Source: MWBV01 sp964447315
GTDB lineage: Archaea > Nanobdellota > Nanobdellia > Pacearchaeales > GW2011-AR1
DNA length: 55,398 nucleotides
Assembly (NCBI GenBank): GCA_964447315.1
Contig: CAYURQ010000005.1
Location: forward strand, 1-55,398
Reading direction: 5' to 3'
Positions 16,104 to 23,376 of this stretch are shown here, piece after piece. Below the pieces are notes generated by a model, which saw only the letters and a program-made list of their open reading frames with translations, was not told the DNA's origin and ran no database searches. Made by a program: the position numbers and the translations under genes. How positions within the stretch are numbered: position 1 is the stretch's first letter; each line of letters opens with the position of its first letter.

Positions 16104-19100
16104 ATTTATATTTGCTATATTAATATTAGGATGTCTGACTTTTTTAGCTAGCGGTGTTTTAGCAGAAAGTTTGGTTTATGTAACAAAAGATTCCAGCAAC
16201 ATTGACCAAAATATTTTAGATATATTAATTGCAAATAATTATGAATATGATATTGTTTTTGATAACCAAATTCAAAGTACTAATTTCTCAAATTATGATT
16301 TAATGATTATTGAAGATGGAAATTTTGGTAATAACGCATTGTTAATTCCTGTTAATCAAGTAAATTCAATAATTCTTAATACAAAACATCTTGAACAATG
16401 GAATTGGATGAGTTCAGGAATTGGTTCTATTTCCTCTACAAGACCAAAAGAAGTTATAATATATGATAATCAAAGCTCAATTGTTGAGAATTCTGGAATC
16501 AACAGTTCTTTTTTTCCTTATGAGTATGGAGATGTTCAAGAAAACTATAAATTTTATTATATAAGTAAGAACAAAGATGCTTCTGGAGTGATGACTGTTG
16601 TTGCAGATGGCTTGAGTTTTCTACAGTTCTTTGGAATTTATGTTGTTAAAAATGGAGCAGTTGTTGCAACAGTTGAAAAAGGAGGAGAATTAAGAAATAA
16701 TAATATTTCAAATGCTCGTGGAGTTTTCTTTGGATTTGAAAAAACTTATTTGTGGACAGAAGAAGTAGAACAAATGTTCCTTAATTCTATTCAATGGGGA
16801 ATTTATGGAGGAGATAGAGACAATGATGGTTTTTTAAGTGAATTTGACTGCAATGATTCTGATCCAAATATAAATCCTAATGCTATTGAAATTGCTTATG
16901 ATGGAATTGACCAGGATTGTGATGGTTTTGATTTAACAGATGTAGATGAAGATGGATTTGATTCATTTGCTGTTGGAGGAGAGGATTGTGATGATAACGA
17001 CCCAACTATAAATCCTAATTCAACTGATTTGGCAAAAAACTGTATAAATGACGCTCCTGAGATTGATTATATTTCAAAGATTTACGTTTATGAAACAGAA
17101 AATGCAACATTAATAATAAATGCTGTTGATTATGAAGGAGATGAAATAACTTATTGGGTTAATGATACAAGATTTGTACGAGACTCTGAACAGAGTAATG
17201 TCTTTCATTGGAATACAGATTATACTGATGAAGGATATTATGAATTTTTTGCTTATGCTGGAGATGAATTCAGTAATAATGCTAGTTTAGTGTTTAAAGT
17301 ATATGTCTGGAACAAAAATAAATATCCTGAATTATTAATGGACATTCCAGAACAAATATGGAATGAAGATGAAAACCACACTCTTAATTTAACAGAATAC
17401 TTTTTTGATTTAGATGGTGATGATTTATATTATTTATTTGGAGAGAGTTCAGATGATACAAATATTGAAGTTAAAGAAATTGTTGATGGTGTTGTTACAT
17501 TTGAAGTACAAGAAAACTGGTTTGGTGAAGATTGGATAATTTTTAGAATAACTGATTTAATAAATACTGTTTATAGCAACAACATAACATTGAGAGTTTT
17601 GCCTGTTAATGATGAGCCATATATGGTTGAAGATTCAGTAAATATTACTTTATGGGAAAATCAAGATTATACTATAGACTTGAATGATTACTTTTTTGAT
17701 GTAGATGGAGACTTAAATTACACTTATCAAGCAGATGATATTGAATTTGAATTTGATGCTCAAGATAAATCATTGAGAATAATTCCTGATCAAGACTGGC
17801 ATGGGCAAAGAGAGTTCCAAGTCCAGGGTTCTGATCAGGAATATAATGTTCACTTAAATGTGAACCTAGAAGTGGTAGAAGTTGTTTATCCTGATATTGA
17901 AATATTAAATCCTGAAAATGATTCTTTATTCAATAATACAAGAAGTGTTGAATTTAGTTTTAAGGTCTGGGATAAAATAACAAATGAATTTAATTGTAAT
18001 TTAATTGTTGATGAGCAGATTCTGGACAGTTTAATTGTATTAAATGATACGGAAACTAATTTTAGTTACTCTTTCACTAATGATGGAATTTATTCATGGA
18101 AAGTTGAATGTGAAAACTTACAAGGAAACCTGGTTTCTAGTGAATCCTGGGATTTTGAAATTAGTGCTCCTGATTCACCTGTATTAAATCCAATAACAAG
18201 CAAGCAAGTTAATGAAAATCAAACACTTTCTTTTGAAATTTCTGGTTATGATCCAGATAAAGAAGATGTTTCTTTTACTGCAGGTAATTTACCTTCAGGA
18301 GCTGTATTCAAGGATAATGGTGATGGCACAGCTAGTTTTTCTTGGCAAACAAACTATGAACTTTCAGGATTTTATTATCCTGAATTTACAATACATGATA
18401 CAACAGCAAGAAGCGCAAGCCAAAAAGTAACAATAAGAGTTGTTGATGTTAAAGAACCTCCAAAATTTGAGGATGCCAAACAATGTAAAGGGGAAGATTA
18501 CGATGGAATGATTGAAATAAAAATAAGAGAACCAGATTATAACGATGACTTTGAAATTGGAGACATAATTGAAGTTGAATTTGAAATTGAAAATAATTTT
18601 GATGATGATGTTAAATTTGAATATGAAGTTCATTTATATGATTTAAATGAAGAAGAATCTTTAGATAAAATAAAAGGTAAAATAAAGATTGATGAAGATG
18701 ATGATGAAAAAATTGAATTAGAAATGGAAATTCCAGATGATTTTCAAGATAGTGAATTTGCAGTATATTTATATGTAGAAGGAGAAGATTTATGCAACAG
18801 TGAATTTGTTGAAATTGAGATTGAAAGAAAGAAACATGATGTTAAAATTAAAAGAATTAAAGTTGAACCAGATAGAGTAGAACCTGGGGAAAATATGAAT
18901 ATTATAGTTGAAGTTGAAAATCTTGGAACAAGTGATGAAGATGTTGTTATTGAAATTGAGATTCCTGCTTTGAATTTAAAAGATGGAAGCGATGAGTTTG
19001 AAATAGAAGAATTTGGAGAAGATGATTCTGAAAGAGAAAAATTTGTTATTACAATTCCTCAAGAATTCAAAGAAGGAAGTTATGATTTAATTGCAAGAGT

Positions 19101-19449
19101 TTTTTATGATAATGAAGAAGAAATGGATGAAAAAAAATCTCAGTTTGTAGTATTGAACAGAGAAACCAAAATATATGAACAAGGATTTCAAAATAATTCA
19201 AGTCAAGATTCAGGAGTTCAGGAAAGCAATTTAATAATATTATCAAAATCAGATGGAGAAAGCAAGATAACTGGTTCTGTAATTCAATTAACTGAACCAG
19301 AAAACAATAACAAAGTTTCAAAAAAATCAATTGCATGGGAAAAAACACAAAGAGAAAAAATTAATCCATTAGGAAGCATTATTGCTATATTAGTAATAGG
19401 CATTGTAGTTTTAATTATTCTTATTTACATAGTTTTAGGCAAGAGATAA
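16072..19449 (+). CDS. large membrane-anchored surface protein with MopE-like and cadherin-like domains
   Basis: 1125 aa from ATG 16072, inside the end of the preceding gene. Signal peptide in residues 1-31 (ends ASGVLA). Residues 32-245 form an alpha/beta domain of unknown family. Residues 249-320 carry two MopE-like metal-binding repeats (DCNDSDPNINPNA, then DCDDNDPTINPNS). Several Ig/cadherin-like domains follow (NDEPYMVED, DVDGDLNY, NENQTLSFEISGYDPD). A very acidic section and a CARDB-like domain (about 922-1026, VEPDRVEPGENMNIIVEVEN) lead to ITGSVI and a C-terminal helix (about 1098-1120). Probably a calcium- or metal-stabilised stalk on the outer face of the cell. Confidence 0.8.
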   Translation: MKPQRKKQKNKFIFAILILGCLTFLASGVLAESLVYVTKDSSNIDQNILDILIANNYEYDIVFDNQIQSTNFSNYDLMIIEDGNFGNNALLIPVNQVNSIILNTKHLEQWNWMSSGIGSISSTRPKEVIIYDNQSSIVENSGINSSFFPYEYGDVQENYKFYYISKNKDASGVMTVVADGLSFLQFFGIYVVKNGAVVATVEKGGELRNNNISNARGVFFGFEKTYLWTEEVEQMFLNSIQWGIYGGDRDNDGFLSEFDCNDSDPNINPNAIEIAYDGIDQDCDGFDLTDVDEDGFDSFAVGGEDCDDNDPTINPNSTDLAKNCINDAPEIDYISKIYVYETENATLIINAVDYEGDEITYWVNDTRFVRDSEQSNVFHWNTDYTDEGYYEFFAYAGDEFSNNASLVFKVYVWNKNKYPELLMDIPEQIWNEDENHTLNLTEYFFDLDGDDLYYLFGESSDDTNIEVKEIVDGVVTFEVQENWFGEDWIIFRITDLINTVYSNNITLRVLPVNDEPYMVEDSVNITLWENQDYTIDLNDYFFDVDGDLNYTYQADDIEFEFDAQDKSLRIIPDQDWHGQREFQVQGSDQEYNVHLNVNLEVVEVVYPDIEILNPENDSLFNNTRSVEFSFKVWDKITNEFNCNLIVDEQILDSLIVLNDTETNFSYSFTNDGIYSWKVECENLQGNLVSSESWDFEISAPDSPVLNPITSKQVNENQTLSFEISGYDPDKEDVSFTAGNLPSGAVFKDNGDGTASFSWQTNYELSGFYYPEFTIHDTTARSASQKVTIRVVDVKEPPKFEDAKQCKGEDYDGMIEIKIREPDYNDDFEIGDIIEVEFEIENNFDDDVKFEYEVHLYDLNEEESLDKIKGKIKIDEDDDEKIELEMEIPDDFQDSEFAVYLYVEGEDLCNSEFVEIEIERKKHDVKIKRIKVEPDRVEPGENMNIIVEVENLGTSDEDVVIEIEIPALNLKDGSDEFEIEEFGEDDSEREKFVITIPQEFKEGSYDLIARVFYDNEEEMDEKKSQFVVLNRETKIYEQGFQNNSSQDSGVQESNLIILSKSDGESKITGSVIQLTEPENNNKVSKKSIAWEKTQREKINPLGSIIAILVIGIVVLIILIYIVLGKR

Positions 19450-19450
19450 A

Positions 19451-19711
19451 ATGGAAGAATCAAAATATTCTGTTTATGGAAATTATATAACTGAAAAGGG
19501 TTTAGTTACTGAAGAAAGAAATTACAAAGATGCTCAAAACGAACAACAAGCAATTGAAATTGCTCTAAAAGATGGGCATGTTGGCCCTGGAATAGTTTTT
19601 CAGAATTTAGGAGAGGTATTTGAATGTGATTTAAATTCATTTGATTTAAAAAACCTAAGTGAAAAAAAATTAAATAAAAGCATAGAAAGTTATTTTAAAA
19701 ATAATTCTTAA
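19451..19711 (+). CDS. small hypothetical protein (86 aa)
   Basis: Unrecognised. It begins one base after the stop of the 1125-aa protein, so it is cotranscribed with it. No signal peptide or membrane span, so probably cytosolic. Short motifs are SVYGNYITEKGLVTEER and HVGPGIVFQNLGEVFECDL. Composition suggests a compact alpha/beta fold. Confidence 0.6.
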   Translation: MEESKYSVYGNYITEKGLVTEERNYKDAQNEQQAIEIALKDGHVGPGIVFQNLGEVFECDLNSFDLKNLSEKKLNKSIESYFKNNS

Positions 19712-19763
19712 CTTTTTGTATAAACGAGTAGTGAAATAAAGTATCTTTTTCATTACAATAAAC

Positions 19764-19772
19764 CTTTTAAAG
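19764..19772 (+). promoter_or_regulatory. TATA box of the 19794 gene
   Basis: cttttaaag starts 30 nt before ATG 19794 and there is no Shine-Dalgarno, consistent with a leaderless mRNA. Confidence 0.45.
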
Positions 19773-19793
19773 TGTTGTCACTCAAAAATTAAT

Positions 19794-21008
19794 ATGATAA
19801 GAAAAACAAAAATTGTTTTTAGCTTTTTACTAGCTAGTTTTTTACTGGTTGGAATGGCTGGTGCTACTGGATGTGTAGAACAAGATTATTACTCTGGATG
19901 GTTAAATATAATTGATTATGTTGATAGTTATTCTGGAAGTTCTGGAATTTATAATGGTGATTATTACGTGGATGATAATACTGGAATTGTGACTATTCAT
20001 ACTCCAGACTTGCCTTTTGCAGAAACTTATACATTATATATTAAAATAGGTATAGGAACTGGAAATGACCTAGATACAGAAGATTTAAGAGTTATTTGTG
20101 GAGGAGAAACATTTGATTTTCCAGATAGTGTTTTAACTGATGATCCTCAAACTGTAATTAAAAATATGCAATGTACTTTACCTGCTGGGGAAAGTTCAAT
20201 TGAATTTAAATCAACTAACTCTGGAAGTGTACACTTATATAAATTTAAATTAATAGCAAGCAAAACTTGTCCACCTCAGCCAACATGTGGGGATGGAAAT
20301 GTTGATAGTGGAGAGGAGTGTGATTTAGGAATATTAAATGGAAATGTTTGTAATCCTCTTTATGGAGATACTTGCACTTGGTGTAATAATAATTGTGAAT
20401 TAATAACTGAAACTGGTCCTTTTTGTGGTGATGAGATATGTCAAGCAGGAGAGGGTGAAGATTGCTCAACTTGTGAAAGTGATTGTGGAGTTTGTCCACC
20501 TCAGCCAACATGTGGGGATGGAAATGTTGATAGTGGAGAGGAATGTGATTTAGGAGTTTTAAACGGACAGATATGTGACCCTATTTATGGAGATACTTGC
20601 ACTTGGTGTAATAATAATTGTGAATTAATAACTGAAACTGGTCCTTTTTGTGGTGATGAGATATGTCAAGCAGGAGAGGGTGAAGATTGCTCAACTTGTG
20701 AAAGTGATTGTGGGGAGTGTCAAGATGATAACGATGATGATAAAGTTAAGAAAAGCCCTCATGTTTTAGATGTATGTAACCCTGATTGGAAATGCTCTGG
20801 ATGGAGTGAATGTTCTGGAGGAGTTATGACTAGAACTTGTTTTGATGATAATTTTTGTGAAATAGAATACAATAAACCTCATGAAACAACTGCTTGTGAT
20901 ATAACAGAACAAGTAAAAGAGCCAATAATTGATTACTTTTTATGGTTTTTAATTGGGATAATTTTATTGATTCTTTTATTGATAATTCTTGTTAATTTAA
21001 TTAAATAA
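19794..21008 (+). CDS. membrane-anchored Cys-rich protein with carbohydrate-binding-like and TSP1-like domains
   Basis: 404 aa. Signal peptide in residues 1-24 (ends VGMAGA). Residues 25-158 are the beta-sandwich also seen at the start of the 11567 protein. Residues 159-308 are two nearly identical 75-aa Cys-rich repeats (CGDGNVDSGEECDLG then CGDEICQAGEGEDC). Residues 325-366 resemble a thrombospondin type 1 repeat (WKCSGWSECSGGVMTRTC). Residues 377-402 are one membrane helix, leaving almost no cytosolic tail. Likely an adhesin-type protein; the ligand is unknown. Confidence 0.8.
   Translation: MIRKTKIVFSFLLASFLLVGMAGATGCVEQDYYSGWLNIIDYVDSYSGSSGIYNGDYYVDDNTGIVTIHTPDLPFAETYTLYIKIGIGTGNDLDTEDLRVICGGETFDFPDSVLTDDPQTVIKNMQCTLPAGESSIEFKSTNSGSVHLYKFKLIASKTCPPQPTCGDGNVDSGEECDLGILNGNVCNPLYGDTCTWCNNNCELITETGPFCGDEICQAGEGEDCSTCESDCGVCPPQPTCGDGNVDSGEECDLGVLNGQICDPIYGDTCTWCNNNCELITETGPFCGDEICQAGEGEDCSTCESDCGECQDDNDDDKVKKSPHVLDVCNPDWKCSGWSECSGGVMTRTCFDDNFCEIEYNKPHETTACDITEQVKEPIIDYFLWFLIGIILLILLLIILVNLIK
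20268..20717 (+). repeat. 225-bp tandem duplication inside the 19794 gene
   Basis: Copy 1 is 20268-20492 and copy 2 is 20493-20717, each 75 codons. They are identical over long blocks and differ mainly around 20331-20365 versus 20556-20590, where copy 2 carries the block shared with 14111-14151. Confidence 0.85.
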
Positions 21009-21011
21009 TTC

Positions 21012-21031
21012 TTAGATTTTACTAAATCTAA
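21012..21031. terminator. hairpin between the 19794 gene and SRP RNA
   Basis: TTAGATTT / AAATCTAA, a perfect 8-bp stem with loop TACT, starts 4 bases after the stop codon and ends 4 bases before the SRP RNA TATA box. It probably separates the two transcripts. Confidence 0.5.
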
Positions 21032-21034
21032 AAG

Positions 21035-21043
21035 CTTAAATAC
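21035..21043 (+). promoter_or_regulatory. TATA box of SRP RNA
   Basis: cttaaatac lies 23-31 nt before the proposed RNA start at 21066, the normal archaeal distance. Confidence 0.5.
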
Positions 21044-21065
21044 CCTTAATATATTGATTTTTTAT

Positions 21066-21323
21066 AGACTAGGTTGGCGGGTTAGTCCTCCGCTATTATG
21101 CAAACGGACTTTAGGCAAACTGCAAAGATGTCGGTAATAAGTGAATTGAAAGAGTCCTTGGCTCAGTGTTGATACTTTGTCCGGTTTGATCTTGCAGGTG
21201 CGAATCGGGTCAGGCCTTGATCGGAGCAGCCCTAAACATTTGTGGAGATGCTTATCGGGTAGCAAAGAGGAGTTGTTTCAGGGGTTAGCTTTTTCAACAA
21301 TCTTTGAGCTGGCATCTGAGTCT
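21066..21323 (+). ncRNA. signal recognition particle RNA (7S)
   Basis: Scaffold of the SRP that targets signal-peptide proteins to the translocon, bound by SRP54 and SRP19. The helix 8 signature is clear at about 21207-21234: GGGTCAGG on the 5' side and AGCAGCCC on the 3' side. AGACT at 21066-21070 can pair with AGTCT at 21319-21323 as archaeal helix 1, which sets the ends. Local GC is much higher than the surroundings. The helix 8 tip is ccttgatcgg instead of the usual cccggaaggg type, so the GNAR-type tetraloop seems to be missing. No protein frame here is credible. Confidence 0.85.
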
Positions 21324-21410
21324 ATGCTTAACTTATTTTATTCTTAAAAATAATAATTAATTTTATATGATATTTTGAAATCAAAAAGAAAGGTTTATAA
21401 GTTACTAAAT

Positions 21411-21425
21411 GTTACTTTTTGTAAC
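21411..21425. promoter_or_regulatory. inverted repeat operator candidate before the RHH gene
   Basis: GTTAC-TTTTT-GTAAC at 21411-21425, with another GTTAC at 21401-21405 next to the TATA box (tttataag, 21394-21401). It sits between TATA and ATG 21430, where binding would block transcription. Autoregulation by the encoded protein is likely but inferred. Confidence 0.45.
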
Positions 21426-21429
21426 AAAT

Positions 21430-21630
21430 ATGGCTGAAAAAAAGAGTGTAAAAGAATCTAGTACTGTAAGAATAAATCCTGAACTTTCAAAAAATATTAA
21501 AGAAATTCTTGAAAAAAACAACAATAAAATTTATTGTGATTCACTAAGTAGTTTTGTTAATGTTGCTGTTACACAACTTATTGAAGATATTGAAAAAAAA
21601 GGCAATAAAATAAGATGGGGTAAAAAATGA
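21430..21630 (+). CDS. ribbon-helix-helix regulator at the head of the pilus operon
   Basis: 66 aa from ATG 21430; an upstream ATG at 21409 lies in the promoter repeat and is less likely. The pattern fits a CopG/MetJ-type fold: a short strand (SSTVRINPEL), helix 1 (SKNIKEILEKN), then helix 2 (LSSFVNVAVTQLIEDIEKKG). Its TGA overlaps the next ATG as ATGA (21627-21630), so it is translationally coupled to the first pilin-lyase gene. The inverted repeat just upstream could be its operator. It is a good candidate controller of the operon. Confidence 0.65.
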   Translation: MAEKKSVKESSTVRINPELSKNIKEILEKNNNKIYCDSLSSFVNVAVTQLIEDIEKKGNKIRWGKK

Positions 21631-23369
21631 AAAGAAGAAAAATAAATAATAAAGCTCAATTAAAAATATCTTTTGGCATGATTTTTACAATTATTTTAAT
21701 TATATTTTTTCTTGCATTTGTAATTTATAGTATAAATAAAAATAAAATTCATTATGATGAAATCATTGCTGGAAAATTTACACATGATTTAAAAATTGAT
21801 ATTCAAGAAGTTAGAAACCATGAACAAGCAGTTATTGAAGTTACTTATAAAGTTCCAGAAAATATCAGCCATGTTTATTTTCAAGCTCCTGATGATTCAG
21901 AAGAAAATATAGGAAAGGTTTATTTTAATGAATCTGGATATCTTGCAAAAGATATCGAAGGAATAAATTGGGAATATACAACAAAAGGAAATTCATCTAT
22001 TTACTTTAATGTAAGCAATACAAGTCAGACAGTTACTTTCTTTTTAATTAAAGGATATCAAATTCCAGGAGTTATTATTAATGAAAATGGAGAAATTCCA
22101 ATTATTGGAAAAAGTTTTTATGCTGGAGCTCCTCAGAATCATGGAACTTATCAAGAAATTCTTTCTAAAGGTCAAACTGGAGAATACACTATTTTATTCA
22201 ACATTAATTTTCAAGAAAGACCTTTAGGAAAATGGGAAACTTATTCAGAATTTAGAAGTTCTTGGAATGGAGCCAGCTGGGGAAATAGAGGTGAAGAAGC
22301 AGAAGTTGTTTTAGATCCCGCTGATAAAAATAATAAAGCAATGTTAATTGTATTTCCTTTCTGGGATCCTAGTGTTAATGAAACTTGGATTTGCTGGGAC
22401 TCAGAAGGCAGATGTGGGGATGAAGAAGGAAAAAGGATTTATTTCACCAATGGATATTCTACTGACAGAGACCCCTCATTGGTAAATACTGATGGAGAGC
22501 CTACTTTTACAAGACATCGGAAATTATTAGATAATGTTGGTACTGGGAGTGGAGGCTTAAGTTTTTCAATACCTTTAGGAAGAGAATACAATGAAGTTTA
22601 TTTATCTTACAATATAAAACATGAGCCAGACTGGGCAGCTCCAGCAGGAGGAAAACTTCCTGGACTTCAACCTGCTGTGAATAAATGTCCTGCTTGTGCT
22701 CCTACTGATTGCATGGACCAGTCAGGAAATAAATACAAGTATGAATTGAAAGATGGAGAATGGATTTATTATGAGGATACTGATGGAAGGAAAGGATTTA
22801 CAGAGGGAGATTTAATAATAGAACCAGATGGAATTGCAGATGATTTTTCAACTAGACATATGTTTCATAAAAATGACCATATAAGCTACTATTATTACGA
22901 TTTTGATAAAGTAAACAAATGTGGAGACTCAGGAGGTGTTCGTGACTCTGCAAAGATTTTTGATGGAGACTGGCATAATATTGTTTATAGAGTTAGAATG
23001 AATGACCCAGGTGTTGCAAACGGAGTAACTGAAACCTGGATTGATGGGGAAAATAAGGGAGCAATTACAAATCACTTATTTAGGACACAAGGAAGTGATT
23101 TTGGAATCGGAAAAATTGCATTTGATAACTTTTTTGGAGGAAGTGGAATGCCTTGTAGTGATGTTGAAAGAAGTTTTGCTTCATCTTGTGAGAGAGGGGA
23201 ATGGTGGCCTCATTTAATAGATAATTGGGTTCCTGCTTGTGCTATTGATCCTAATGATCCTTGCGCAGGATATAGAAAATTTGCAGATGGAAGCCCACAA
23301 AGTTACTGGGGAAACAAAAAAACAGAATATATTCACTTTGATGATATTGTTGCTTATATCCCTTATTAA
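21627..23369 (+). CDS. pilin-stemmed protein with polysaccharide-lyase-14-like head
   Basis: 580 aa. The N-terminus is class III prepilin-like: KINNKA then QLKISFG and a hydrophobic helix to about residue 36, with probable cleavage after Ala10. Residues 40-180 are a beta-rich stalk. Residues about 185-580 resemble polysaccharide lyase family 14: GGKLPGL (about 341), FSTRHMFHK (about 407), a tyrosine-rich strand (YYYYDF), a RVRMND segment, WIDG, FDNFFGGSG (about 501) and IHFDDIVAYIP at the end. The Lys, Ser-x-Arg and Tyr positions considered catalytic in PL14 enzymes seem present. At least ten Cys suggest an extracellular disulfide-bonded head. Degradation or binding of uronate polysaccharides is inferred. 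Confidence 0.75.
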   Translation: MKRRKINNKAQLKISFGMIFTIILIIFFLAFVIYSINKNKIHYDEIIAGKFTHDLKIDIQEVRNHEQAVIEVTYKVPENISHVYFQAPDDSEENIGKVYFNESGYLAKDIEGINWEYTTKGNSSIYFNVSNTSQTVTFFLIKGYQIPGVIINENGEIPIIGKSFYAGAPQNHGTYQEILSKGQTGEYTILFNINFQERPLGKWETYSEFRSSWNGASWGNRGEEAEVVLDPADKNNKAMLIVFPFWDPSVNETWICWDSEGRCGDEEGKRIYFTNGYSTDRDPSLVNTDGEPTFTRHRKLLDNVGTGSGGLSFSIPLGREYNEVYLSYNIKHEPDWAAPAGGKLPGLQPAVNKCPACAPTDCMDQSGNKYKYELKDGEWIYYEDTDGRKGFTEGDLIIEPDGIADDFSTRHMFHKNDHISYYYYDFDKVNKCGDSGGVRDSAKIFDGDWHNIVYRVRMNDPGVANGVTETWIDGENKGAITNHLFRTQGSDFGIGKIAFDNFFGGSGMPCSDVERSFASSCERGEWWPHLIDNWVPACAIDPNDPCAGYRKFADGSPQSYWGNKKTEYIHFDDIVAYIPY

Positions 23370-23376
23370 TTATAAA

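Noticed and set aside
20268..20717. CRISPR-like repeat array
   Set aside because: Two long in-frame tandem copies with no spacer pattern; it is a protein-coding duplication.
21062..21265. Minus-strand 67-codon frame
   Set aside because: It lies wholly within the SRP RNA; helix 8 signature and base composition explain the region.
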